From Alphaproteobacteria bacterium (GTDB taxonomy: Bacteria; Myxococcota_A; UBA796; GCA-2862545): a DNA stretch of 64,000 bases. Both the position numbers and the translations under genes were made by a program. Shown piece after piece: positions 50,592 through 58,055 of this stretch. The stretch is from assembly GCA_020632875.1 (NCBI GenBank), contig JACKET010000007.1, forward strand, positions 248,001 through 312,000. The letters run 5' to 3'. The notes under the pieces are model-generated. The model made no database searches, was not told where the DNA came from, and worked only from the letters and a program-made list of their open reading frames with translations. Each line of letters opens with the position of its first letter. The stretch's first letter is position 1.

Positions 50592-51923
50592 ATGACGCCG
50601 CGGCAGCAGCGGGCCTACGTGCTCGACACCAACGTCCTCCTCTACGACCCCCGTGCGATCTACGTGTTCAACGAGCACGACGTCATCATCCCGATGACCG
50701 TCATCGAAGAGGTCGATCGCTTCAAGAAGGACGTGAACGAGACGGGGCGGAACGCCCGCACCGTCAGCCGCTACCTCGACGAGCTGCGCCTGAAGGGCTC
50801 GCTGAAGGAGGGCGTCCGGCTCGAGGGCGGCGGCCTGCTCCGCGTGGACTATGGCCCCGCGGACGGGAAGGAGGAGATCTCCTGGGGCCCCGATTCGGCG
50901 GACAACCGCATCCTCGCGACCGCGATGCGCTGGGACAAGAAGCCCATGCACGCCTGCCTCATCACGCGCGACACCAACATGCGCCTCAAGTCCGACGCGC
51001 TGGGCGTGCCCGCCGAGGACTACCAGAACGCGCACATCGAGGTCGACGAGCAGTACACCGGCATGGTCCAGCGCACCGTCACCGCGCAGACCATCGACAG
51101 CCTGTACGCCAACGGCAGCGTCCCGCTCGACGGCTACGAAGACCTGTTCCCGCACCAGTTCCTGCTCCTCGTGGCCGAGGACTCGAACGGGAAGACGGCC
51201 ATGGCGCGGGTCGACCACCGCCGCGGCAAGGTGCGGCTCGTGGGGCGCCACAAGGAAGGCGTGTGGGGCATCTTCGCGCGCAACAAGGAGCAGCTCTTCG
51301 CGCTCGACCTGCTGCTCGACGACTCCGTCCAGCTCGTCACGATCAATGGCGTCGCGGGCACCGGCAAGACGCTGCTCGCCATCGCGGCAGGCCTGAAGCA
51401 GGTCGCCGACGACGCCCGCTACCGCAAGCTGCTCGTGAGCCGCCCGATCTTCCCGCTCGGCCGCGACATCGGCTTCCTGCCCGGCGACATCGAGCAGAAG
51501 CTGAACCCGTGGATGAAGCCGATCTTCGACAACCTCGAGCTGCTCTTCAGCACGCGCCAGGAGCGCAACGGCCACCGCAGCCCCGAGCCCGAGTACCAGT
51601 ACCTGCTCGATCAGAAGATCATCGAGGTCGAGCCGCTCACGTACATCCGCGGGCGCTCCATCCCGAAGCAGTTCCTGGTCGTCGACGAGGCCCAGAACCT
51701 CACGCCGCACGAGGTGAAGACGGTCCTGACGCGCGCGGGCGAGGGCACCAAGGTCGTGATGACCGGCGACCCCTACCAGATCGACAATCCGTACGTCGAC
51801 GCCCTGTCCAACGGCCTGACCTACACGATCGAGCGCTTCAAGCGCAGCGAGGTCAGCGGCCACATCACCCTGCGGAAGGGCGAGCGGTCCGAGCTCGCCG
51901 AGCTCGCCGCCGAGCTGCTCTGA
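50592..51923 (+). CDS. PIN-domain PhoH ATPase (PhoH2 type)
   Basis: A 443-residue fusion. Residues 8-150 are a PIN RNase domain (YVLDTNVLLYDPRAI, VIEEVDRFKK, SADNRILATAMRW, LITRDTNMRLKSDALG, with the expected acidic residues). Residues 230-443 are the PhoH ATPase/helicase (LVTINGVAGTGKTLLAIAAG, SRPIFPLGRDIGFLPGD, DEAQNLTPHEVKTVLTRAG, VVMTGDPYQIDNPY). PhoH2 proteins are reported to unwind and cleave RNA. This one probably takes part in RNA turnover. The ATG lies three bases after the preceding stop. Confidence 0.92.
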   Translation: MTPRQQRAYVLDTNVLLYDPRAIYVFNEHDVIIPMTVIEEVDRFKKDVNETGRNARTVSRYLDELRLKGSLKEGVRLEGGGLLRVDYGPADGKEEISWGPDSADNRILATAMRWDKKPMHACLITRDTNMRLKSDALGVPAEDYQNAHIEVDEQYTGMVQRTVTAQTIDSLYANGSVPLDGYEDLFPHQFLLLVAEDSNGKTAMARVDHRRGKVRLVGRHKEGVWGIFARNKEQLFALDLLLDDSVQLVTINGVAGTGKTLLAIAAGLKQVADDARYRKLLVSRPIFPLGRDIGFLPGDIEQKLNPWMKPIFDNLELLFSTRQERNGHRSPEPEYQYLLDQKIIEVEPLTYIRGRSIPKQFLVVDEAQNLTPHEVKTVLTRAGEGTKVVMTGDPYQIDNPYVDALSNGLTYTIERFKRSEVSGHITLRKGERSELAELAAELL

Positions 51924-51927
51924 CGCC

Positions 51928-52665
51928 GTGGACAACCAGCTCGAGGGCAAGAACCCGATCTACGAGTGCCTGACGCGCAACAAGCGCGCCGTGCACCACG
52001 TCTGGGTCGATGAGCGCGCGAAGCCGGAGCGGCGGCTCGACGCCATCCTCGGCATCGCGCGCAAGCGCGGCATCCCCGTCGAGGCCGTGCCGCGCCAGAG
52101 CCTCGACAAGCGCGCCGAAGGCCGCGTCCACAACGGCATCATCGCGCGCGTCGAGCCCCCGCGGACCTGGAAGACCACCGACCTGCTCGAGAGCGTCGCC
52201 GGGCGCGACCCGTTCTTCGTGCTGTGCGACGAGCTGGCCTACGAGCACAACCTCGGCGCCATCCTCCGCAGCGCGCTGGGGTTCGGCGTCGACGGGCTGT
52301 TCCTGCCCACACGGCGCGGTGCCGACCTCTCGCCGGTCGTGCAGCGGGTCGCCATGGGCGCGGTCGAAGACGTGCCCATCGTGCGCGAGAGCCCGTACGC
52401 GGCGCTCAAGCTGATCAAGAAGGCCGGCATCCCGATCTGGGGCGCCGACATGGGCGGCAAGCCGGCCGACGCGGTCGATCTGAGCGGCCCGATCGCGCTC
52501 GTCATGGGCGCCGAGGGCCGCGGGCTCTCGGACGGCATCAAGGAGCGCTGCGACGGCATCGTGTCGATCCCGCTCGACGGTGGGCTCGAGTCGCTCAACG
52601 TGAGTGTCGCGGCTGCCCTGCTGATGTACGAGAAACGCCGCCAGGACAGGGCCCGCAGGGGCTAG
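51928..52665 (+). CDS. rlmB: 23S rRNA / tRNA ribose methyltransferase, RlmB-TrmH type
   Basis: A 245-residue SPOUT methyltransferase. The N-terminal substrate-binding part begins LEGKNPIYECLTRNKRAVHH, typical of RlmB (Gm2251 of 23S rRNA). The catalytic part has EHNLGAILRSALGFGVDGL, ALVMGAEGRGLSDGIKERC, and VSIPLDGGLESLNVSVAAALLMYE, motifs 1 to 3 of the family. TrmH-like tRNA enzymes share these, so the exact target is uncertain. The GTG start is 4 bases after the PhoH stop. A three-hairpin element follows the stop codon. Confidence 0.86.
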   Translation: MDNQLEGKNPIYECLTRNKRAVHHVWVDERAKPERRLDAILGIARKRGIPVEAVPRQSLDKRAEGRVHNGIIARVEPPRTWKTTDLLESVAGRDPFFVLCDELAYEHNLGAILRSALGFGVDGLFLPTRRGADLSPVVQRVAMGAVEDVPIVRESPYAALKLIKKAGIPIWGADMGGKPADAVDLSGPIALVMGAEGRGLSDGIKERCDGIVSIPLDGGLESLNVSVAAALLMYEKRRQDRARRG

Positions 52666-52803
52666 AGAGACGATCCGCTTGCGCAGCAAGTGGAGCTTCT
52701 CTCGTTGTTCGCCGGAGGGTCCGGGCGGGACAGTCACGCCCGGAAACCGGCGAACCAAGGGGTGTCTAGAGGCGTGAGCCGCGGCAGCGGTTCACGGCTC
52801 TAG
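52665..52803. other. Three consecutive hairpins in a convergent gap (candidate structured RNA or terminator)
   Basis: The whole 134-base gap folds neatly. H1 52665-52703: GAGAGA with TCTCTC outside, CCGCTTGC with GCAAGTGG inside. H2 52705-52758: TTG-TTCGCCGG with CCGGCGAACCAA (one bulged C) enclosing TCCGGGCG with CGCCCGGA and a nine-base loop. H3 52766-52803: CTAGAG, G-G mismatch, CGTGAGCCGC, GGCA tetraloop and complementary strand. H3 reaches the stop codon of the convergent gene. I recognise no known RNA family. A bidirectional terminator is the simplest alternative for H3. Confidence 0.7.
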
Positions 52804-53453
52804 TCGAGCCCTTCGTCGAACGCCTGACGCGCCTGGCGGGCCACGCGCCGCACCTTGCGCATCCGGCGCCTGCCGAGGGTGCGCTTCGCGAAGCGCTTCA
52901 GCCGGCGCTCGAGCTCGGAGAGCAGCTCTTCGAGGTGCGTGGCGGCCTCGCTCGTGACGCCGTCGCGGATGACCTGCTGCTGCACGGCCTCGAGCGCGGC
53001 GGAGAGGCGCTTGAGCTGCTTTCGGGTGCGCTTGCGGTCGCGACGTCGCGCGCCCCGGGCGTGCTCGCGGGAGCGGTGCACCCACTCGAGCGTCTTCTCG
53101 ATGCGCCGTGCGGCGTCGAGGCCGCGCTTGCGGCGCCCGCCCCGCTTGTCCTTCTCGGACTGCGGGGCCTCGGGGGCCGGCTCGGCGGCCGCTTCGGGCG
53201 CGTCGAGCCCCGGGACGTCGGGGACCTCGGGCGGGTTCGCGGCCGGGCCGGACGGTGTGGCGTCGAGCATCGCGCGCACGGCATCCTGCGCGCGCTCGAC
53301 GATGGACCGATTGAATCCCGGCAGGGCGGCGAGCGCGTCGACGTCGGCCGCGAGCAGAGCTTCGACCGTGGTGATGCCCGCTTCGGCGAGGCGGGTCTGA
53401 CGCATCGGGCCGATGCCGGGGAGGCGATGGAGGTCGAGGGGGGTCTCGGACAT
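52800..53453 (-). CDS. Helix-hairpin-helix protein with basic coiled-coil
   Basis: A 217-residue protein of unknown role. Residues about 7-60 are tandem helix-hairpin-helix units of the DUF4332/RadA-N type (LHRLPGIGPMRQTRLAEAGI, then DALAALPGFNRSIVERAQDA), which typically bind DNA non-specifically. An acidic/Pro linker follows, then a highly basic, probably coiled-coil C-terminus (about 105-217, many Arg/Lys and QLKRLSAALEAVQQQVI). The ATG at 53453 is chosen because the domain begins right after it; an earlier in-frame ATG (53486) would overlap the upstream gene, and neither has a clear ribosome site. It follows gshA by 10 bases. Confidence 0.74.
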   Translation of the reverse strand: MSETPLDLHRLPGIGPMRQTRLAEAGITTVEALLAADVDALAALPGFNRSIVERAQDAVRAMLDATPSGPAANPPEVPDVPGLDAPEAAAEPAPEAPQSEKDKRGGRRKRGLDAARRIEKTLEWVHRSREHARGARRRDRKRTRKQLKRLSAALEAVQQQVIRDGVTSEAATHLEELLSELERRLKRFAKRTLGRRRMRKVRRVARQARQAFDEGLD

Positions 53454-53463
53454 GCCGGGGATG

Positions 53464-54765
53464 CTAACCCGGAAGGCGATCGACATGGAAACGCGCGAGC
53501 ACGCCGGGGCCGGGGTCTTCGCGGAACGCGCGCCGCACCCCGTCGGCCGGGCACTCGCCGCGCTCGACGAGCTCGACCAGCGGTGCGAGCCACCTGCGGT
53601 CGCCCGGGCGGCATCGATCGAGCGAGGAACCCGCGATGTCGAGGAGCTCTTCGGCCCACGCCGCGAGCGGCCGCCCGCCGAGCTCGCCGCGGAGCCCCGT
53701 GCGACAGGCGATCTCGAACCGCTCGTCTTTGTCGCCGTGCGCGACGAACCGCTCGGTGAGCGCTTCGGCCTCGTCGCGTGCCTGGCCGCAGTAGAACAGC
53801 CCTTCGAACAGGGCCGTGAACGACATCGCGAGCGGGCGCGGCACGCAATCGGCCCCGCGCACCTCGATGGTCTGCTTGATGCGGACCTCGGGGAACACGC
53901 TCGTGAGGTGCAGATCCCAGTCGTCGACCGTCGGCGGGTCGTCGGCGTCGGTCATCCAGTCGCGGAACGTGCGGCCGTGGGCCCAGTGGTACGTGCCGCC
54001 GCGCTTGATGAACATCATCGGGACGTCGAGCAGGTAGTCGACCCACTTCTCGTACGTGAAGTCGGTCGCGGCTTCGGGGAAGCCCGTGCGGCGCGGGTCG
54101 GTCTGCGTCCAGATGTGACCGCGGTAGCTCGCCCAGCCCGTGTCGCGGCCCTCGGCGATGGGCGAGTTCGCGAAGATGGCCGTGGTGAGCGGGCCGAGGC
54201 GCGTCGCGAGGCGCACCTTGCGCCCACAGTCGGCCTCGTCGCGGAAGTCGTAGGACGCCTGGGTCGCGCAGGTGCCCTTCATCATGTGGTGGGCGAGCTT
54301 CCCGGTCTCTTTGAGGTGCTCGCGCATCACGGAGTAGCGGCCCTTCGGCACCCACGGGATGTCTTCGATGCGCGCGAACGGCGTGAAGCCCAGCGCCACC
54401 TGCCGGTAGCCCGTGCCCTCGAGGAACCCGTCGACCTCGGCGTTGAACGCGGCGAGCTCGGCATCGACGCCGCTCACGTCGTCGTGCGGAGCGCCCGAGA
54501 GCTCGTACTGCCCGCCGGGCTCGAGCGTGATGCGGGCCTGGCCGCGGCTGAGCGCGATGGGGTGCTCGCCCTCCATCGTGGGCTCCCAGCCGTTCGCGGC
54601 GAACCGCATCATCAGCCAGCGCACACCGGGCTCGCCGTAGTAGGGCAGGGGGATCCCGTCGGCGTCGAGCAGGTGACGCTCGAACTCCGCACCGACGCGC
54701 CAGCGGGCGTCGGGCTTGCCATAGGTCTCGTAGGCCGCGATGAGGCCGTCGCGCGTCAGTGTCAT
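53464..54765 (-). CDS. gshA: Glutamate-cysteine ligase, plant/alphaproteobacterial type
   Basis: A 433-residue GCS2-family ligase that makes gamma-glutamylcysteine, the first step to glutathione. Seen: WRVGAEFERHLLDADG (metal/ATP-site Glu region), ITLEPGGQYELSGAP, LGFTPFARIEDIPWVPKGRY, MMKGTCATQASYDFRDEAD, IFANSPIAEGRDTGWASYRG, WTQTDPRRTG and FPEVRIKQTIEVRGAD. These match the plant-like group rather than E. coli GshA. No gshB is in the window. The ATG at 54765 is preferred over the GTG at 54774 because AGGTGGACGGG sits just before it. Confidence 0.9.
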   Translation of the reverse strand: MTLTRDGLIAAYETYGKPDARWRVGAEFERHLLDADGIPLPYYGEPGVRWLMMRFAANGWEPTMEGEHPIALSRGQARITLEPGGQYELSGAPHDDVSGVDAELAAFNAEVDGFLEGTGYRQVALGFTPFARIEDIPWVPKGRYSVMREHLKETGKLAHHMMKGTCATQASYDFRDEADCGRKVRLATRLGPLTTAIFANSPIAEGRDTGWASYRGHIWTQTDPRRTGFPEAATDFTYEKWVDYLLDVPMMFIKRGGTYHWAHGRTFRDWMTDADDPPTVDDWDLHLTSVFPEVRIKQTIEVRGADCVPRPLAMSFTALFEGLFYCGQARDEAEALTERFVAHGDKDERFEIACRTGLRGELGGRPLAAWAEELLDIAGSSLDRCRPGDRRWLAPLVELVERGECPADGVRRAFREDPGPGVLARFHVDRLPG

Positions 54766-54837
54766 CCCGTCCACCTACATCGGGGGATGCGTTCGTCAAG
54801 GCGCGCCGCGTTACGATTGCGGACGGAGACACACGCG

Positions 54838-55425
54838 ATGTCCCTGCGCCTCATCCCCGTCCTGCTGCTCACGGCCTGTGCGCCCCACCTCTACTCCACG
54901 CTCGACACCGACGGAGAGTGGACGTGGGAGGCCCCCACGAACGCCTGGCCGGTCGCCGAGCCCCCCGCGGGCACGCTCGGCGTGGGTCTCAACGTGGGAC
55001 AGACCGTCCCGGAGCTGCGAATGGTGGATCAGAACGGCGACGAGGTGTCGACGTGGCAGTTCTTCGGGCGGGTCTGGGTGATGGACATCAGCACGATGTG
55101 GTGCGCGCCCTGCCAGGAGCTCGCGGGCAGCACCCAGGCCACGCAAGACCACTTCGGGTGGGACGAGTTCGCCTACATCACGGTGCTGCAGGAGAACGTC
55201 GAGAGCCAGCCGCCCGACGTCGACGACCTCGGCCAGTGGGCCGGCTTCTTCGACATCGACGCGCCGGTGCTGGGCGACGGCGACAAGCTCACGGGGGCGG
55301 CCATCCAGAACGGCGTCTACCCGGCGGTGCTGCTGATCGACCGCAATCTCGTGGTGCACGAGCGCGTCATCCCCGCGAACGAAGCCACCCTCGACGCGGC
55401 GGTCGCCTCACTTCTCGGCGAGTGA
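54838..55425 (+). CDS. TlpA/ResA-like thioredoxin-fold lipoprotein
   Basis: A 195-residue lipoprotein: signal MSLRLIPVLLLTAC with Cys14 as the lipid site. Residues about 55-190 are a thioredoxin fold (VGQTVPELRMVDQNGDEVST, then VMDISTMWCAPCQELAGS with the WCAPC redox motif near 97, and a late AIQNGVYPAVLLIDRN with the cis-Pro). It probably reduces or forms disulfides outside the cytoplasm, for example in cytochrome assembly, though no such genes are near. It diverges from gshA across 72 bases, and its last 18 bases overlap the convergent parvulin gene. Confidence 0.86.
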   Translation: MSLRLIPVLLLTACAPHLYSTLDTDGEWTWEAPTNAWPVAEPPAGTLGVGLNVGQTVPELRMVDQNGDEVSTWQFFGRVWVMDISTMWCAPCQELAGSTQATQDHFGWDEFAYITVLQENVESQPPDVDDLGQWAGFFDIDAPVLGDGDKLTGAAIQNGVYPAVLLIDRNLVVHERVIPANEATLDAAVASLLGE

Positions 55426-56178
55426 CCGACGCTTCAGCACGTGGAAGCCGTACGGCGTCTCGACGACCTCGCTGACCGCACCCTCATCGAGCGCGAAGGC
55501 GGCATCCTCGAAGCCCGGCACCATCTGCCCGCGCGCGACGAGGCCCAAGTCGCCGCCGCGCGTGGCGCTGCTGTCTTCGCTCGACTCCCGCGCGACGACC
55601 TCGAACGGGGTGCCGCCGAGCACCTTCGCGCGCAGGCCCTCGGCGAGCGTTCGCGCATCTTCGCGCGAGCGGGTGGCGTCGGACTGCAGGGCCCCCGCGT
55701 AGCCCACCAGGATGTGCGACACGGCGACCTCGACGACGGGCTCGCGCATCACGACGTGCCAGCCGAACGGCGTGCGCACGACGGGCCCGATCTCGCCGGG
55801 CTGGACGGAGGCCACCGCGCGCTCGAAGTCGGGGACCATCGTGCCCGTGAGCCACGTGCCGAGGTGCCCGCCGCGCGGTGCCGACGGCCCTTCGGAGCGC
55901 TCGCGCGCGAGGGCCGCGAAGGTCTCGGGGGTGACGCGTGACCGCAGGTCTTCGGCGAGGGCCCTGGCCTCGTCTTCCGACCGCGTCACGTCGGGAGGCG
56001 CGCCCACCGCGCCCTTCCAGGTGATCAGAATGTGGGAGCCCGCGTACCGCGGCTCGGTCGGGTCGGGCCACTGCGGCGGCTCGGGCTCCTCGACGGCCGG
56101 CATGGGCGACGGCGCCGGGTCGCTCGACCGGGACGGCGAGCTGCATGCGAGCAGGGCTGAGACCCACGCGACGATCAC
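55408..56178 (-). CDS. Double-parvulin peptidyl-prolyl isomerase lipoprotein
   Basis: A 256-residue lipoprotein with two parvulin (PpiC-type) domains in a row. The GTG at 56178, behind GGAGG, gives signal VIVAWVSALLAC with the lipid Cys at 12. After a Pro/Glu-rich spacer, domain 1 (about 45-145) has GSHILITWKGAV, GGHLGTWLTGTMVPDFERAV and VVRTPFGWHVVMRE. Domain 2 (150-255) has VSHILVGYAGALQ, GGDLGLVARGQMVPGFEDAA and VVETPYGFHVLKRR. It should speed prolyl isomerisation during folding of envelope proteins. It lacks the helical chaperone part of SurA. An earlier ATG gives a poorer leader. Confidence 0.88.
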   Translation of the reverse strand: MIVAWVSALLACSSPSRSSDPAPSPMPAVEEPEPPQWPDPTEPRYAGSHILITWKGAVGAPPDVTRSEDEARALAEDLRSRVTPETFAALARERSEGPSAPRGGHLGTWLTGTMVPDFERAVASVQPGEIGPVVRTPFGWHVVMREPVVEVAVSHILVGYAGALQSDATRSREDARTLAEGLRAKVLGGTPFEVVARESSEDSSATRGGDLGLVARGQMVPGFEDAAFALDEGAVSEVVETPYGFHVLKRRSLAEK

Positions 56179-56220
56179 CGTCTGGTCCTCCACGCGACCG
56201 ATGTGGCATAGCATGCCGGC

Positions 56221-57264
56221 ATGTTGGGTCTGCTCCCGATCGCCCTGGCCGCCCCGCCAGGGCTCGACCGGACCGTGCTCGTGGAGCAGGGGAGCTCGAG
56301 CTGTGCGGGCGTGCTGGTCGACGCGCACGGCACCGTCGCGACGGCCTACCACTGCGTCGCGTCCGGCGGGAAGCCGAAGGTGTCGCTGCGCGACGGCAGC
56401 TATTCGGTGGGCCGGGTGCGAGCGGTCGACCGGCGCCGCGACCTCGCGCTGCTCGACGTGCCGGGCTTCGCGAACGCGCCGTTCGTGCCGATCGCCGACC
56501 ACCTGCCCGAGCCGGGCGACGACGTCGAGGTGTTCGGGCACCCCTTCGGTGCGCTGCTGCCCGGTGGGTTCCTCGCCGGCACGCTCCGGTGGTCGGTGTC
56601 CGCGGGGGTCGTCGCAGCGGTGGGCGACCGTGCGCTACAGATCACGGCGCCCGTGAACCCGGGGAACTCCGGCGGGCCCGTCGTGAACGAGGGCGGCGAG
56701 CTCGTGGGCATCGTGAGCCGGCGGCTGTCGGGCGAGGGGATGGGGTTCGCGGGGCGTGCCGACGCGCTCCGGCCGCTGTTCGAGAAGAAGCCGAGGCGCC
56801 TCGGCCCGCTGGGCGGCACGGTCGCCGCAGAAGTCGTCGTCCAGGCGAACGGCGTCGCTGCGTTGCCGCTGTCGGTCGGCGGGCGGCTCGAGGTGGCGCT
56901 GCGCGACCGGCTCGTGCTGTCGGGGTCGGCGGTGGCTGCGGTGGGCGCGCGGTGGCAGGCGGTCCGCTACGAGACCAGCGACCACGAGCCGTTCGAGGCC
57001 CGCGCGGCCCTGCGCCAGCGCATCGGTCGCGGCCCGTGGACGCTGCGGATGGACGGATGGGGCGGGGTCGGCGTCATCCACAGCCTGCGCGCGGGCGACC
57101 CCGAGCCCGTCGATCTCGACTTCGAGTCCCGCGTGGAGCCCGTCGTGGGCGGGCGGATCTCCGTGCGCAACGTCGCGCTCGACTACGGGGTGGCGATCTC
57201 GGACACGCCGTTCGTCCGGATGCAGGCCGTGTGGCGCTGGCCGGGCGTGCTGTTCGTGCTGTAG
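56221..57264 (+). CDS. Trypsin-like serine protease with extra C-terminal domain
   Basis: A 347-residue exported protease. A short leader (MLGLLPIALAAP) precedes an S1C/HtrA-like domain with the triad visible: His in TVATAYHCVAS near residue 44, Asp in RRRDLALLDVP near 76, and Ser in NPGNSGGPVVNE near 145. No PDZ follows. Residues about 200-347 instead form alternating polar/hydrophobic strands (VAALPLSVGGRLEVAL, GPWTLRMDGWGGVGVI, GRISVRNVALDYGVAI), like a small outer-membrane barrel or beta-sandwich, ending in Leu. It diverges from the parvulin gene across 42 bases and ends 3 bases from sufT on the other strand. Confidence 0.82.
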   Translation: MLGLLPIALAAPPGLDRTVLVEQGSSSCAGVLVDAHGTVATAYHCVASGGKPKVSLRDGSYSVGRVRAVDRRRDLALLDVPGFANAPFVPIADHLPEPGDDVEVFGHPFGALLPGGFLAGTLRWSVSAGVVAAVGDRALQITAPVNPGNSGGPVVNEGGELVGIVSRRLSGEGMGFAGRADALRPLFEKKPRRLGPLGGTVAAEVVVQANGVAALPLSVGGRLEVALRDRLVLSGSAVAAVGARWQAVRYETSDHEPFEARAALRQRIGRGPWTLRMDGWGGVGVIHSLRAGDPEPVDLDFESRVEPVVGGRISVRNVALDYGVAISDTPFVRMQAVWRWPGVLFVL

Positions 57265-57267
57265 CGC

Positions 57268-57813
57268 CTAGAACATCCCGAGCTCGAGCCGCGCCTCTTC
57301 GGTCATGAGGTCGGGCGACCAGGGCGGGTCGAACACGACATCGACCTGCACCTGCTCGACCCCGGGGATCGCGCGCACGGTGGCCTCGACGTCGTCGGCG
57401 AGCACCTGGCCCATGCCGCAGCCGGGCGCCGTGAGCGTCATCTCGACCATCACGGACTTCTTCCCCTCTTCGAGATCCTCGATGGCGAGGCGGTACACCA
57501 GGCCCAGATCGACGATGTTCACGGGGATCTCGGGGTCGAAGCACTGCCGGAGGCGGCCCCACACGAGCTCTTCGTCGACCGTGACGTCCTCGTCGATCGC
57601 GTCGTCGACGCCGCCCACGTCCTTGCCGAGCGCATCGCCGTCGATCGAGGAGACGCGGACGAGGCGGCCGGTGTCGAGCTGGACCGTCCAGTTGCCCCCG
57701 AGCACCTGGGTGATGTGCCCACGCGTGCCGTTCAGGACCGTGATCGCGTAGCCGTCCGGGATCAGGATGACTTCGCAGTCACGCTCGAACGTCACCGGCT
57801 CCATCATGTGCAT
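57268..57813 (-). CDS. sufT: Putative Fe-S assembly protein SufT
   Basis: A 181-residue SufT. The N-terminal ~75 residues are the SufT-specific part (FERDCEVILIPDGYAITVLNGTRGHITQ...GNWTVQL). The rest is a MIP18/DUF59 domain: DPEIPVNIVDLGLVYRLAIE, VEMTLTAPGCGMGQVLADDVEA with the conserved Cys, and VDVVFDPPWSPDLMTEEARLELGM. Such proteins help mature iron-sulfur proteins. The rest of the SUF machinery is not in the window; client enzymes here include the molybdenum hydroxylase and the AddAB-like nuclease. The start is the ATG at 57813. Confidence 0.92.
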   Translation of the reverse strand: MHMMEPVTFERDCEVILIPDGYAITVLNGTRGHITQVLGGNWTVQLDTGRLVRVSSIDGDALGKDVGGVDDAIDEDVTVDEELVWGRLRQCFDPEIPVNIVDLGLVYRLAIEDLEEGKKSVMVEMTLTAPGCGMGQVLADDVEATVRAIPGVEQVQVDVVFDPPWSPDLMTEEARLELGMF

Positions 57814-57845
57814 CGTGCCACCTCTGTGGCCCCCTAAATGGGAAA

Positions 57846-57876
57846 GGGGCCCGATGCATCAAATGCAGCGGGCCCC
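57846..57876 (-). terminator. Terminator of tRNA-Thr
   Basis: On the minus strand, GGGGCCCG and CGGGCCCC (8 bp) enclose, after one mismatch, TGCAT and ATGCA (5 bp) with a TTG loop. The stem is followed by TTTCCCATTT. It lies 10 bases after the tRNA 3-prime end, the right place for an intrinsic terminator. Confidence 0.85.
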
Positions 57877-57885
57877 CGTAGATCG

Positions 57886-57961
57886 TGGAGCCGAGGATCG
57901 GACTTGAACCGACGACCTGCTGATTACGAATCAGCTGCTCTACCGACTGAGCTACCCCGGC
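57886..57961 (-). tRNA. tRNA-Thr (CGU anticodon)
   Basis: A 76-base cloverleaf on the minus strand. Acceptor GCCGGGG pairs with CCTCGGC, the D-arm contains AGCTCAGTCGGTAGAGC, the anticodon arm CTGATTCGTAATCAG gives CGU, and the T-arm is GTCGGTTCAAGTCCGAT. The 3-prime CCA is encoded. A strong hairpin terminator follows. It reads threonine ACG codons, which are frequent in this GC-rich genome. Confidence 0.95.
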
Positions 57962-58055
57962 TCGGCGCGCATTTGCTATTCCGGCTCACGGGGAGTGACA
58001 AGATCGATCGTGCAGTCAGCCTCGCGCTGACGGGCTACATTCCCCGACGACGACC

